From assembly GCA_021234155.1 (NCBI GenBank), contig JAJEKV010000026.1:18582167-18646166 (forward strand): a stretch of DNA of 64,000 bases. Reading direction: 5' to 3'. A program made the position numbers and the translations under genes. The first letter of the stretch is position 1; each line of letters starts with the position of its first letter. This stretch comes from Isoetes taiwanensis (lineage: Eukaryota; Streptophyta; Lycopodiopsida; Isoetales; Isoetaceae). Below, piece by piece: positions 23,935-36,239 of this stretch. Below the pieces are notes generated by a model. It had not been told where the DNA came from. It made no database searches and saw nothing but the letters and a program-made list of their open reading frames with translations.

Positions 23935-24245
23935 CGGTATTCACGCTGGCGTGTTATATTTCTTTATTTATAAACTTAGAAACTAAGAAGACACGCCCGT
24001 GTTTAAGCGTAAAAGTTGAAAGTAGGGATACAATTGTTTACCGCGCGGCGTGTAAAGCGCTATATAGGAAAAACTATACACGCTTCGGCGTGCATTCAGC
24101 GACGGCGTGTAAATAATTGCTGGCCTTTATCTATTTACTTATCTATAAATGCAGATTTTTTTTTCTCCCTCCTATTTGAATACTGCGCCCGGCGTGTATT
24201 CATGTTGAAAACTAAGGTTACCATAAAACGCAGCGTGTTTCAAAT
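23935..24245. repeat. Block 1 palindromic motif cluster with UUCG-type hairpin
   Basis: Copies include CACGCTGGCGTGTT, ACACGCCCGTGTT, CGCGCGGCGTGTA, CACGCTTCGGCGTG, CGACGGCGTGTAA and GCGCCCGGCGTGTATTCA. The copy at 24079-24092 folds into a five-base-pair stem CACGC/GCGTG closed by TTCG, which in RNA would be the very stable C(UUCG)G tetraloop. Confidence 0.75.
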
Positions 24246-24811
24246 ATTATCTTTCAGATTTTTCTAATGCTTTCTACTACACTTATTCATAATAGAAACT
24301 TGCATGCAATAGCATGATTAATTCGGGAAGAGAAACTCAAGAATTTTTCGAAACAAAAAAAGCGGATGAAGTTTATAAAAACTATTACGGTTTTCATAAA
24401 CATCATCGCTTCCTCCGCCTCGAGCAAATGCAAAAGCTTGTCTTCTTGGATTAAACCTGCCATTGAGATGCAACTTAAAACTAAATGAAAACTAACCTTG
24501 AGTTCGAGGCTGGAAGGATTGAAGAAGCGGAGGACTATGCTTGTGGTTTTAATTCGAGGCTTTTTCGATTCGAGACCTTAGTCCTCTGCTTTTTGGTTTT
24601 AATTCTCGAGTCTCCGATTTCCTCACTTCTGGATGCTCTGAGAACAAAAGGCGGAGTCTTTTAGTAAGTTAGGAATTGCGAAACCAAACATCTAACATTG
24701 ATGAATATAAATCTGCTCACCAAGATTTGGAATGGACGGATCCAAACACGTGCGAAGAAGCATAACAAGCCAAATCGTATGAAGGAAGGAAGAAAATGTA
24801 GGAACTTTGAG

Positions 24812-24912
24812 GCGTAAAATGGATTTATATAGGCACAATTAGAAAAAAGTTAAGCGTGAATAATTGATTGCTTGAATTAACACGCTGGCGTCTGGTCTTC
24901 CTTGAGACATGA
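24812..24912 (-). promoter_or_regulatory. Putative core promoter, copy 1 (reverse strand)
   Basis: On the minus strand, the block 1 palindrome (CAGACGCCAGCGTG) is followed by CAATCAATTATTCACGC and then the TATA box CCTATATAAATCC at about 24832-24820. The same arrangement recurs at 26003-26098. Downstream (leftwards) the first ATG, near 24760, opens a short frame that ends at a GTGAGC donor-like site, as a first exon would. No product can be named. Confidence 0.6.
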
Positions 24913-25604
24913 CATGTATATGGTATATATGGAGAATATTGCATTTCATGCAATAAATTCTCATGACATTTTATTCCATTTATTGCATTGAGAAAAAAAT
25001 AGAATTTAGAAATTTTATATAGGCTACATTAAAAATGATTTTAAAGGCAAAATTATGAAGGCTAAAAATGACTTGTAAGGTTGGGGAATTGTTTTAGGTA
25101 GGTATAGAAAAATTTCCTATGGTTCTTGTGGCCGAATCGAGAGATTTCTCATGTGGTTGATTTATAGTGTTCGAGACTTTGTTGAGACAAAATTTTGCAG
25201 ATATAAAATTTTAGAGATACTTGACTTGGAGACAAAATAATTGGAAAACAGTTGGATTTAATTCAAATAATTTTATGTCTGAAAAAGCTGTTCGAAGAAC
25301 CTTGTTTGAAGAAAATTTTATTACGAAAACTGTTTGATTTCATTCATAAGAGGAGAATGTACAGATGCCCGAAGGCTTTTCACAAAATTACAGGAAAAAA
25401 AAATGCGGGGGGGCGTGTCCAAAGCTTACGTAAGCAACCAAAAAAAAAAAAGGGGCATGGGGATGCATCATTGATCTTCCCGTCGCAACAAAGAAGGAAG
25501 AAAGGTGTTAGAAAAGAAAGAAAGGTGAAAAAAAAAATAAAATCAGACATGCAAACCTGGCTCATCTCTCAGCCATTCTAAAAACTGGTGAATTCTCGAC
25601 CTTC

Positions 25605-25790
25605 CTCCTCATCCTCTTCCTCCCCCCTCCTCCTCCTCTTCCTCCTCCTCCTCTTCTTGAGATTTCATTCTACATTTTGAGTCAGGTCAAGCCAACCAGC
25701 AGGCGAGGCGTTTTTCATGCTCTTGGGAGGACATCTCCTCCTCTTCCTCCAACTCCTCCTCTTCCTCCTCTTCCTCCTCTTGAATCGAGG
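25605..25790. repeat. CTC/CTT trinucleotide repeats
   Basis: Two imperfect runs of CTCCTC and CTTCCT occur at about 25605-25660 and 25733-25785. On the minus strand the runs encode Glu- and Arg-rich stretches and may be part of the gene that starts at 25967. Confidence 0.8.
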
Positions 25791-25823
25791 AGGAATGGAG
25801 GAGCTCAACTCCTCCTCTTCCAT

Positions 25824-25967
25824 CTAAAAATCAGAATCATCCTCACGAATGGGAATCAGAGGAGAATTGGGCAAGGAAATCGATGGCGGGGAAGAGAGGG
25901 GTTCTTCAACCCGGCGTCTCTTTGACGAGACCTCGGGTTCTTCCTTGGCCGAGGCTGAGCGCTTCAT
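25824..25967 (-). CDS. Small nuclear-type protein, 47 codons (5' part of a gene)
   Basis: The first ATG downstream of a good TATA box (26025-26017, minus strand) opens this frame about 50 bases further on. The product begins MKRSASAKEEPEVSSKRRRV, where SSKRRRVEEP has the form of a classical basic nuclear localisation signal, and continues with a Ser/Pro-rich stretch (PLSSPPSISLPNSPLIPI) ending in an acidic REDDSDF. A second frame right after the stop starts with acidic residues (MEEEELSSSIPPRF) and is Arg/Lys-rich, so the original gene was probably longer and is now frameshifted, or an intron intervenes. Serine-proline motifs suggest phosphorylation sites. I do not recognise a family. The promoter is a duplicate of the one at 24812-24912. 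Confidence 0.5.
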   Translation of the reverse strand: MKRSASAKEEPEVSSKRRRVEEPLSSPPSISLPNSPLIPIREDDSDF

Positions 25968-26002
25968 GGCGGGCGAAAAAAAAATTGGGGACGAATGGTC
26001 TT

Positions 26003-26098
26003 GAGGCGTGAACCGGATTTATATAGGGTTAATTAGCTCTTAGCGTGAATAATTTATTGCCTCAAATAACACGCCCGGCGTCTGAAATTCCATTGACT
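26003..26098 (-). promoter_or_regulatory. Putative core promoter, copy 2 (reverse strand)
   Basis: Minus strand: palindrome CAGACGCCGGGCGTGTTATT, then GGCAATAAATTATTCACGC, then the TATA box CCCTATATAAATCC (26027-26015). It matches copy 1 at 24812-24912 over nearly 100 bp, about 1.19 kb away. It directs transcription leftwards into the small gene at 25967. Confidence 0.65.
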
Positions 26099-26429
26099 AT
26101 ATTATCTAGGGTATATTATTATGGATAATAAATTCTCACGTCTATTAGTTATATGTCTTTTCGTAATCATATATCCAAATTTTCGATAATTAAAATTTGG
26201 ATATATTTATATAAATGTCATTTCCTTGTTGTTGCCATGAAAATTCTTGTTTTAAATGATTTCGTTTACGCCCATTGTTATTATTATATTAAACCTATTT
26301 CCAAGGAATTTCTTGCTTTTAAAAAAATTTGATTTACCTCTACATATTCCATAAATGTACGTACTTTTTTTTATCTTATGGTGTAATAATTTTTTCTTAC
26401 TCATTGACTAAAAAGGGTGCAATTTGCCT
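26099..26429. other. AT-rich spacer
   Basis: Very AT-rich DNA without coding or repeat signal, between the block 1 promoter and the DUF7869-like gene transcribed to the right. It could contain that gene's promoter, but no clear TATA box stands out. Confidence 0.4.
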
Positions 26430-29400
26430 AGGTCAATGGTGCCCCTCCAACTCAAGATGGTGAAAAGAGCAATATCAATGAAAAACCAACTCCTAGCAAG
26501 AATGTTGAAGAAAAACAATTAGTCCCACTACTACAAAAATAGGTAGAAATGGCACAAAAGTGACATTTATCCTCCGCCTTTTTACCGCGTATAAACGTCA
26601 CTTTTGTGCCATTTGGGGAGCACAAACGTTATAAATGGCCTCTACCTATTTTTGTAGTAGTGTCCTCTATAGTAGGGTGCAATGGAGGAACAAGAAGGTG
26701 AGAATCATGCACAAGTGCAACAAGGAAATAGTAGGCCAAGGAGTCATTATGCTAGCGGATCTGGTCAAGGCATTGTTAATGATGAAAGGCTAGGGGAAGA
26801 CAATATTGGTATTGCAATTTCGATGTTGGAAAGACAACTGGAAAGGTAAAGGTTTGGGTGACAAGGAATGTTTTGGTTGTGTCAAGCAATTGGAGGTTCC
26901 TTGCATCATGGCATGGCCTATAAGTAGTGTTCAATTTGTGGAGGATTATATTTTTCCGAGCCCGAGGTTGTTGGGGACAATGATTGTCTTGATATTGATC
27001 CATTGGCAGTTGGAACTCTAAACCTAGGCAAAAGGGGAGAAGTATCAGTTGCCAGACATTATCCTAGCAAAAGAGCCAAGTTGATTAGTGACACCAAGCA
27101 TTGAGACAATGGTGAAGGTTAGGGGCTCAGATTGTTGTTGGAGTGATTGTATGCAATTCTTCACAATAGAACAATTGGTGGAAGCAAGAGCCACTTTTCA
27201 AGAGTACAATTGTTGATGAGAGGAGGACCTACATGTACACAATCTTGAGCATGCACTTCAAGATGAAAGAAACCCAAAAGCAGAAAAAGATACCCTTTGC
27301 TAGGCAAATGGATATGTGCAAAAGCATGGCGAGTATCCATGCAATTCCAACTTCTTCATGGCATAATTGGCAAAAAAAAAAAGCAGAGGGGGAGCAGGAT
27401 TGCTTTACATGGAAATAATGGTTTGTTGAGACCAACGGCTAGGACCACGGCTGCCGGGGAGATATTTGAAAAATATATTGATTTCAATGCAGAGTCTATG
27501 CCACACAAAAGCAGAAGGGATGAAAAGGGAAGAGCAGTTGTTGAGAAAAGGTTGCCATCACATTGTGCTCAAAAGAGTATTTTGGAAGAAGTGAATTCCC
27601 TACTTCGAGAATTGGGAATTCTTCCAATATCCCAACCTAGCTTTAGTAGGTTATGGAAGAAGCATTTCAATCATGTCACCATAGCAACTTCAAACAACTT
27701 TGCAAAGTGCAATTTATGTGCTAAGTTGAAGGAGACTCTTGATAAGACGTGCAACCTAGTCAAAGGGCTAGGATAAGGGAGCATATGAAGGACCATATGG
27801 TGACCAACTATCATGTAGATCATGTTATTGGATGTGGAGGACTTTATCTGCATTGGAACCCAATAACTATTTATGTATTATACATGACAAGATGGACCAG
27901 CAAAAGACTTGTCTTCCACAATTCAAGTACATACCAAAGTCATGTGGAAGATCATACCCTTCTGAGATCTCAATGGATCGGGGCAATCTTGCATGGGCGA
28001 GAATCAAACCTACTATGGCCATTTTAGTTTGGAGTTGTGGAGTGATGGTCCAGATTTTCATATTGGGAGTATCATGAGGTGTTTGAGAAACTATGAAAAT
28101 GGATACAATGGTCACCTCAGGACCTTCTGACTAGCCGGGCACTACATAGAGCATTGTTAGATGGAAACCCTAACAATATTGAAAAGTTCAGCAAGGCAAG
28201 GTTTAGGAAGCATGGGTCTAATGAACATGTTGGAGCTTCAACTTCACGTGCTAAACCTCAAGATCTACCCAAAAGGTTTCTCTTGCAACTTGATAATTGT
28301 CTTTGGCCAAAAATAGAAACGGTGGATGTTTTCTTTCCTATCCTACTTAACATTTGTGGGGATATTTGAAAGAGTTAATTTAGGGTTTCTTATGCCGGGC
28401 ATACCCATGAGGATGTGGATGCATTATTTGGCAAATATAGTTGTATCTTGAAGCAAAAACAAGTGACCAACTTTCCTAGGCTAATGGAAATCTTGCATGA
28501 ATGCACTACTCCAAACCCTATAGCTTCTCTCATAGAAGAAGTGCCCGATTGGAAGAGCTTTGTGGATGGTTATACATTGGATCTTGAAGGTCATTCAGGG
28601 CCTCTGCAGTTCACTTTTTGGGTGAGAGATGGGATTCCAATCTTCCAATGGAAGATGAGACCTTGAGAGGATGAGTGGAGGAGGGGAGGAAATATGGTAG
28701 AGATGAGAATGGCAAGCCTATGATACCTCTAGGTCAACCAAAAGCTTTAAAACCTACTGAAGAAGTGAAGCAATTGGGATTGACTAAGGAAGGAATCCAA
28801 GACTATATAAAGCATTGGCAAACCAATCCAGATGACACCAACCGTGCCTTGGTGGCTTACTGGAAGAAGGTGATTAACTTTGTTGGGGAGATAGACACAT
28901 CCTCGGATGAATTGAAAGAAGGGTGGTTGCCTAAGACTAGGTGGAGACCTTAGCGGTCTTTGAGGATTTTGATGACAATTGTAAGTAGCATTCGCAAGCA
29001 ATATGCTCCTCCTCCTTCTGACAAACACTATGTTGGTCCTAAGAACAATAGGCCAAAGTTTCTAGGCATGGATGCTTATGAACCTTCCACTGACTTGGAA
29101 TGCCACCAATTTGTGGTAGTAAAGCCATCAGATTTAGATACATATCCAGTGTGGTTGGGGTTCACTATCTCTGATATTTGCAAAGAAGAAGGTAATATTA
29201 ACTTCAACCATGTGCGGGTGGAATGGTGGTGTCCAAAGGCATCGGTTGACCAACGTGTCGGATAAAGAAAGGTTTTTCATTGTTGGACAAAGAGATGGAG
29301 GAGAAATCAAGTGATCCTGATCTTTGGCTAGACTATGAAAGTGTTTTGTACTCATGGACTCCAAACACTATTCCAGCTAGAAATGCGAGAATTACAATAC

Positions 29401-29456
29401 CTCAGGATGTCAGGAAGAAGGCTATGATATCATTGGGGGTGCTTGAAGAAAGTTGA
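26430..29456 (+). pseudogene. DUF7869-like transposon protein, copy 1, degraded
   Basis: Three-frame reading reconstructs the order of a family of uncharacterised proteins with a DUF7869-type C-terminal domain, which I associate with mobile elements in plants and other eukaryotes. N-terminal: 26430 onward (VNGAPPTQDGEKSN), interrupted by a MITE at 26526-26662, then MEEQEGENHAQVQ. Middle: RRTYMYTILSMHFKMKE and WICAKAW/HAIPTSSWHNW. After an A-run frameshift near 27370 come ALHGNNGLLRPTARTTAAGE, then RLPSHCAQKSILEEVNSLLR and CNLCAKLKETLD. Core: LYLHWNPITI/CIIHDKMDQQKT, LLQLDNC, then AGHTHEDVDALFGKYSCILK, the best-conserved motif. C-terminal: VRVEWWCPK, CWTKRWRR and a final frame ending with TGA at 29456. 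The Asp of QLDNC and the acidic HEDVD motif may be catalytic; this is inference. At least six frame changes make it inactive. Confidence 0.7.
26526..26662. mobile_element. 137-bp CACTA-type MITE with TCC target duplication
   Basis: The element starts CACTACTACAAAAATAGGTA and ends with its inverse, TACCTATTTTTGTAGTAGTG. The triplet TCC precedes (26523-26525) and follows it (26663-26665), the 3-bp duplication typical of CACTA (EnSpm) elements. Inner sequences GGCACAAAAGTGAC and GTCACTTTTGTGCC pair as well, so the whole element is close to one long hairpin. It lies within the N-terminal coding part of the DUF7869-like gene and therefore inserted after that gene arrived. Confidence 0.92.
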
Positions 29457-29845
29457 ATAACTATGTAAATTTTTGTTATCACGTTTTTATGATATGGTGC
29501 TATATTGTGCAATATTGACTATTTTGTAAATAACATGATATTACGTTTTCATAATTTTGAGGTGAAATGTGTGAATTTGAATATGCTACTAAAAACATGC
29601 AATATGAAATTTGTCCCAAAATTAAGACATAAACCCAATTTAATTGAATGATGGTTTAATCTAGACATTCAGTCTTGGAGATAAAAGCCCAAGCACGAAC
29701 CTCGAGTAGTGGGAAATTTTTTCTTTCCCAGGGTAGAGTTAGTAAGTATCTAGAATTAGGATAATTAGAGAACATAATTAAGATGAAATAGACAGGAGAA
29801 AAGTTTCCTAGGAAAGCCTAATAAATTTTAGTCACTTTTTAGCCG
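29457..29845. other. No gene seen
   Basis: AT-rich 3' flank of the DUF7869-like gene followed by sequence leading into the repeats at 29846. No motif found. Confidence 0.4.
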
Positions 29846-30288
29846 ACACCTCCAAGGGTGCGCCAAGAGCATGTTAGGTCCATACCTAATTGGTCTCTCG
29901 CGCACTCTTAGAGTAGTCACCCCATATGAACCCTAGAACTTGGCCTTAGGAAGCCCAAATGATAAAATAAAAGATGAAATCCCAATCAAAAAACTCGAAA
30001 TAGCTAGAATTATATGTTAAAACATCGAAAAACATTAAGTACAAGTCACTTTTAGAACAATGCCTCCAAGAGTGCGCCAGCCAACTGGGCCCTTGATTAG
30101 CCCTACTTGCTCCAAACGTAGTAAATAAACAAAGAAACTTGCATTTAGGAAGAAAATTAATAGAAATTTACCCCTTCCAGCTGGTTCTTGGCATCCATTA
30201 GGCATAGATATAACAACACCTCCAAGAGTGCGCCAGAGGCCACTTAGGTCCCAACCTAACACCCTCCTCGCGCACTCTTAGAGCGGTC
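29846..30288. repeat. Direct repeats carrying an AAGAGTGCGC inverted repeat
   Basis: Two units of 73 bp (29846-29918 and 30216-30288) run from ACACCTCCAAG through GTGCGCCA and TTAGGTCC to GCGCACTCTTAGAG. In the second, AAGAGTGCGC (30224-30233) and GCGCACTCTT (30270-30279) form a perfect 10-bp inverted repeat with a 36-base loop. A partial unit with only the left arm lies at 30058-30082. Confidence 0.85.
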
Positions 30289-33200
30289 CGATTTTTCAAA
30301 CCCCATAACTTGAGCTACATAGCTCTAAATCGCCTGAAATTTGTTGCAATAGGACCGTTAGACAGCCTAGAATCCATTTATGACCTCAAATTAGGCTAGA
30401 AATGTCAAACCCCAGCTCAAAATGACCAAAATTGCTCAAACCCTTGAATTGTCTTTCCAAACTGTGGTTTGTTTGTAAATAGAAGCATACCCCAGTAGTA
30501 CCTCACAAGTATTACCTCGGCTCAAAGCTGATGCCTTACTCCTAGATAGAAGTGCCCAAGAACACCCCTTTGTTATAGTCATCTAGACCTCAGCATAGCA
30601 ACCCAAGTCCAACTGTTGGTACATCACCTCTGCTCATGCCAAAGGCATAAACCTTGACCTAATTTTGTGTCCTTCTAATAGAGTTTGACCTATACAGCCG
30701 CCACATTGACACTCCCTATTGCCAGGATACCTAGAAAGGAGCTAGAGTCTAGAGCTGCCCAAGTCACTCCATGTGTAGAGATTGGACTCCCCCAAACCAA
30801 CTTTGCTAGGACCTTAGAGTATGCCTCAAACATCATGGAGGTTTTGCAAAACAACCCTCACGTCATACCATACCACACGTCCTAATGTCCATAGACTTGG
30901 AGATTATAGACATGTCTCCAGTAATGCTGCTCGAGCCATCTTGCTTGCTTATAGAGCCCAAAATGTTGTAGGAGAGCCCTTCAAGTAGACCCTTAGACTC
31001 TAGGATATACGAGCGTTACTTTCGAAGGACGGGGCCAGAGCCACAGAAGAGCTAGAGGCGCAACTCCTTGAAGACATCAAGGTCCCAGCCGATGTACAGA
31101 CAGATAAGGAGAGGAGACCGAAAAGGCAGACCCAAGAGAGGGAAGCACAACGACAAACACCTCAACCGACAAAAGAGTAGAACAGGACACCACCGGCCTA
31201 TCATCAATCTTCATCAAATGGGAAGAATATTCGGTAACCAACCGCATCAAGAATCTTCTAGATGTCAACCTCCCGGCTACCACGTCCACGAGCTCACATC
31301 AGAAAGACGATCTCGACGCCTTCACCAGCTCGACGCACATGAGTTTCAAATGGAAGAACGCAAGGCAGCAAAATACAGTTAGACAGCAATGCCACGTTAG
31401 CATCACGAGCTAGGGCCAGAGGGCATAATCTTCCGTCGAGGAGAGAAGTCATGGCGACACAGGAGCGTATAGAAACCGGAGGGAAGACAACCACGACCTT
31501 GCAGCCCAACAGTTCAAGCGAATGCCATACAACGTCAACAAAAGGAGCAACCAAGCTAGGCAACCACAAAGCACCTAAGGCTGACCCGGACGAGCTTCCA
31601 GCTCCCTTGCACCAGCAGGAGAACTTTCATCGGTCCCAAAAGGTAGGAGACCATGAGGGGGAGGAGACGCATATCAGGGAACATCTCCGACTTGAAGGCC
31701 TATATCAGCATTAAGGGCAAGATCAAGGAGGAGAATATTCCGCTCAAACAAGAATTCTGGACCCAGAAACACCTAGAAAGCAAAGGAAGGACGACTTTAC
31801 TACGTCAGCCAAGGAGTGCGAGACTCGAATGGATAGGATCCAAGGGACGGAGGAGACGACCTAGCCAGCAGGTATAAGTCACCAAAGGCGACTAGAAGGA
31901 GCCATGGTAGGGCAATGGAGATTACCACACTTCCAGGCACAGGAGAGGCACCTCGAAATGAAGCAAAGCCCAAGCAACAGGAGTCGCACTCAGAAATTCA
32001 ACCTACGGAGGAATGACAATGCCTGCCTACCGACCACGATCTCAGAGCTTCGAAGACATTCAAGAACGCCCGACTGCAATAGCCAGGGGATCAACCGATC
32101 AATGGCATCGCACATCGGCAACCTTGCAATGACACACTGCATATAGGGACGTTGCGGTCACCGCATTCCTTACGACGGACATACACATTAAGGAGGAGCA
32201 TCTTTTTCAAGGGATCACATCGACGAACACTCTTCGCAACTTGGGGTGACGAGCTCGGATCAGACATGAAGCTCAAAAATAGTAGCAGCATCTCAAGGAA
32301 TCCCGGAGTCAACCAGAACGAAGAAGATGTAGCAAAACCGAAGGATCAAACACGATAGGAGGAGGGGAAACCCTAAAGGAGTGTAAACATTTAAGTAGAT
32401 CTTCGTAGTTGTTTTGAAAAAGTGGATGAATTAAAATCCCAATGTAAATGCGTATATGTCTATTGTATATCTCGGGTGCTCACAGATATAGTGGAGAAAC
32501 ATGAGTTTAAAGTCATGTTTTATGGATTTAGCGCGTAGATCAGGAAGCTCCTTCACTTCGACTACCAAATGAGGAAGCAAGGAAGCACAACTATAGCCCA
32601 AGATCAAAATGGAAGAGCAAGTACGAGGGAAAAACGGCCAGAGGCCAAGACACTTCCGGAAGTGCCCTCAAGTAGAAGACCTCTCGTCCACCCAATGTCA
32701 GAACAAGAGACAACACCGGTCATGTCAAGATCATCAGCGCTGCACCAGGACATCGTCAGGATGCAACACTACCTCTTGTGGCAGCGGCAACACTTGATGA
32801 ACTTACGACACGAGTGGCCTCAACAATCGAAGGAGGAACGACCCGACATCAACGAGCCAACTAAGAAGGCAACATCTCGACGACCATAATTCCACCTTGT
32901 GGTAATATAGGGTGATGCGTTATGACACGTGTATTAGATGGAGAGGCACTTACGAAAGACACTGCGACGAGGAGATATGCCTTCAACAACTAGGTAATGG
33001 CTTCGTCAGGTACTCCTACCAGTAATTAGAAGAAAAGAAGCCGATCGTATCTCCGACATGAGGGACATCAAACGCCCAAGGTAGAAGCACTCGACACCTT
33101 AACGACAAGGATAGCAACTGAAGCACCTTCGGCAAAAAGAGAGTTCAAGATAATAGCCAGGCTATTCAACGACAAGAGTATATCTAAGGCAGGTACTTCT

Positions 33201-36200
33201 TCAACTCAAGGGTCAAGCTGCGCAAATATAAGGATCCATCACCCCGACAATATAGCCAGCAGGGAGCAGAGCCATGAAGCTTTACTTGACAGAGAGACTG
33301 ACATGCATAGAGGGACAAAGGTCAGGAACTGAAAGCTAGAGAAGTGTTAGCAACCGACTTCTTCCACGAGCTTCCCAGAGGCAACACTGACGGGCACAAT
33401 CAAAACCACCGGAGGGTACCTCAAGACAAGAAGACGGCATAGCACTGAGGAACGTGACAACGTCCAAGCCAAGTGATCGAGGGGATCAGCAAGGAAGATT
33501 GGAAGCTCGATGGAGAACCAACTAGGTGAGGCAAGGCGAGGCGAGCCGATGACTTGCACGCGGACTTGCATGCAACTTGGTGAACCCAAGGATCGACGAT
33601 TCGAAGAACAACTGCAGAAGAGAACAACTCCAGAGGAGTATAGCCAAAGGAAGCGCGCACAGCCTCAAGAGACGCCTCCAAATAGCTTCAAGTATCATGA
33701 AGGGAGGAACAATTACAGCCCGAGAACAGAATCAGGAGGCAGACCGAAATGTCGAAGCATCAACGACCAGCACACCTTTAGTTAAAATGTGATGCAAAGC
33801 GTGTTGTGCCATAGCCGACAAACATCGGAGGGCCCAAGTATATCAACAAGTTACCCCGGAGTACGAGCTGACGTACAAATAGGAGGATATAGATCGTCAA
33901 CACCATGGCACAGGGAGGAACACCGATGACATTACCAAGGAGTAGGTGTGCAACTCGAAGGGAGGCACAAGGGGGACTTAATAGCTCTATTAGTAATTGT
34001 AATTATGTAAGCTATATATAGTTCCTTTGTTATTTCTTCCCTCCCATAGCGCAACAAATCAAACGAAGAGATGTCAGGCAATGAAGGAATCAACATCTTC
34101 AACACTCTTCGGGCAACGCGATAACGACAAGAGGACTCGATGTATGAGATGTCGATGGAGTCGAGGAAACAATATCGGATATAGAGTCGTCCTTTAGCTG
34201 CCAAGACAAAGAGTTCAAGATGAAAGATCTTTTTCAACGGTGCCACCTTCAGTCTTTTGAAAAGCGGCATGGAAGATTTCAAGTGACCAACTACACCTCA
34301 AGCCACTAGCAATGAGAGGCTTCTAACGAACAAAGTCAACCTCTACATCAAAGGGGAGCCACCGTCAAGGAGACTGAAGTATCGAGCGACTCGGAAGAAC
34401 GTACCTTGCTACTTCAAGCACGCAACGATGGATGAACTTCTAGCAAGCTCAAGGATCCAAGGCCATGGGGCCTAATAGGTTAAATGTATAGATGGTAACA
34501 TCCACATTGGGATTAGAAGGCATTTTTTTTAGATATTCTCGCCGAAAGGATTGCCCAATATTGAGCTAAGCGTCAAGTATTGGGAAGGAAACACATAAGA
34601 GTAACTAAAATTATACAAGATTGTTAACAGACATCCAACATATTGAAACCACTTGGTGAGATTGATCACCTCGCTAAGAAGGAATCATTACTAGGATAAT
34701 TGTTGACCATGTATAAATTTAGTACCTCCAAAGAATAATCCAACCGAAAGAAAAGAAGTAATCTAACAAGTCCGGCCAACTTGTTACGGTGACATCAATT
34801 CGATTGGTAGGAATATTCCAAGAGTTTAAATAACTAAGAAAGGGGGAATATCTAGAATATAAAAGAATAGTACATGCAAAGTACATCTAAAATAAAAATT
34901 ATAGTAATCAAATAGTCTTCAAAAGGAATTGTCATGATGACAAAACTTTGTGGTTTAGAATGGTTATATATGTTATCTAAGGATAGTAAATTAATGTGCT
35001 AAGTAAGAAGCATATAACCTCTTAAGGGGAGAGAATAGATATGACGTTGTGTACAACGTCATTGAAGGGGTGCAGGACCATTTTTCTTTTCGAAGAAAGT
35101 GGGAGGGCTCAATCTTATGATTGAACGTACTTGTATCGAATTGACCAACCCGTAGAATAGAGTTCACTCCGGCAATGGCCGAAGCGAATAGAGCGTAAGA
35201 TAGATAGATACCTTAGTGCTCAGGAGGCCTTCAACGTGCGAGACTGACGTAGTAGCTAACTACAACAATGAAGTGGAGCAAAACTATGGGAGCAATGCAA
35301 CGACCAAGTCATCTCCAAATTACTCAACGCCAGCTCAATGGGTGGATGCGTTCTAGCCTTAGGTAAGGTGTGCGCATGTATTATAAGCTTTAATGTGTCT
35401 TATAGATAAGTTAAATATAGATCCTAATAACTGCATAGAAATTGTTGTACGTATATGTATCATACGGAAATAAGTTAAATAACAACGATAATATGAGTTA
35501 GCATGTTAATTAATCCTTCGCAGGGATGCAATTCCTTCCAAGGATAGCTATATGACCTCGAGGTCCTTATAAATATAAATAGAAAATAGAATTCAGATAT
35601 ACTTAAGTGCATCTTAGGGATATACTTCCAAGGGTAATGCAGGACCCAAGGAAGAGAATAAGAAGCACATCTAATTCTTGTGTATGATAATTAAAACCTT
35701 GTCTATGTAACAATAGGTCTAAATCAGGGTTACTGTTTAAATAATCACGACCTAAAAGTCGTTAAATATTGTAAAACTTAGAGTAAATATAATTGTACTA
35801 TCGGAAGTATTTCTACCATTTAAACTAATCGCTTAAATTTTGTGGAGATAGTAAGTATGTAATTATAGATATTGTAAACTTAATGCAGGATTTCAAGGTG
35901 CAAAGACTTGCAACACAAATTTTGTTATAACGTGTTGCAAGGGATGAACAGTACCTTGGAAGTGTAAATTTTGTATGAAATTGATAAACTGATAAACTTA
36001 AATGTTGTATTAAGTAAGGTTAGTAATTACCTTGCTTTAATAGAGTTATGAATTGATAAGTTATTGGGATAACGCAATGTCCTAGTAATGTTTTAAAAAT
36101 ATTACCTTAGAGTAATACTAATAAGTGTGTAAGTATAATAGTAATAAATTGTATGCATCAAGTTGGTTGCAGGACAGGAAGAGCCCAAGGTGGGGAGACT

Positions 36201-36239
36201 CCTGATGCTGCGGACAGCATCAATTCAAGGTGGGGAGAA
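30289..36239 (+). mobile_element. Degraded interior of an LTR retroelement, gypsy-like (inferred)
   Basis: The right end is the evidence: AAGGTGGGGAGAA, a normal polypurine tract, ends at 36239 directly before an LTR start. Leftwards the sequence keeps one style to about 31000, purine-rich with many short plus-strand frames and no long one. The frame pieces at 31068-32360 and 32569-33785 are rich in Lys, Arg, Gln and Ser, like gag or a linker (for example ADVQTDKERRPKRQTQERE in the frame after 31090). I could not find reverse transcriptase, integrase or protease motifs in any frame, so this may be a large non-autonomous element or a very old copy. A second purine run at 35019-35031 (AAGGGGAGAGAA) may be another terminus. 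The left boundary is unknown; 30289-31000 may be unrelated. Confidence 0.45.

Noticed and set aside
18290-26085. Palindromic arrays as a CRISPR array
   Set aside because: Spacing is irregular, copies vary in sequence and orientation, and the setting is a plant nuclear genome.
35019-35060. AAGGGGAGAGAA followed by TAGATATGACG as a second LTR border
   Set aside because: The purine run is suggestive, but the following bases do not start with TG and do not match any LTR in the window; mentioned only within the retroelement entry.
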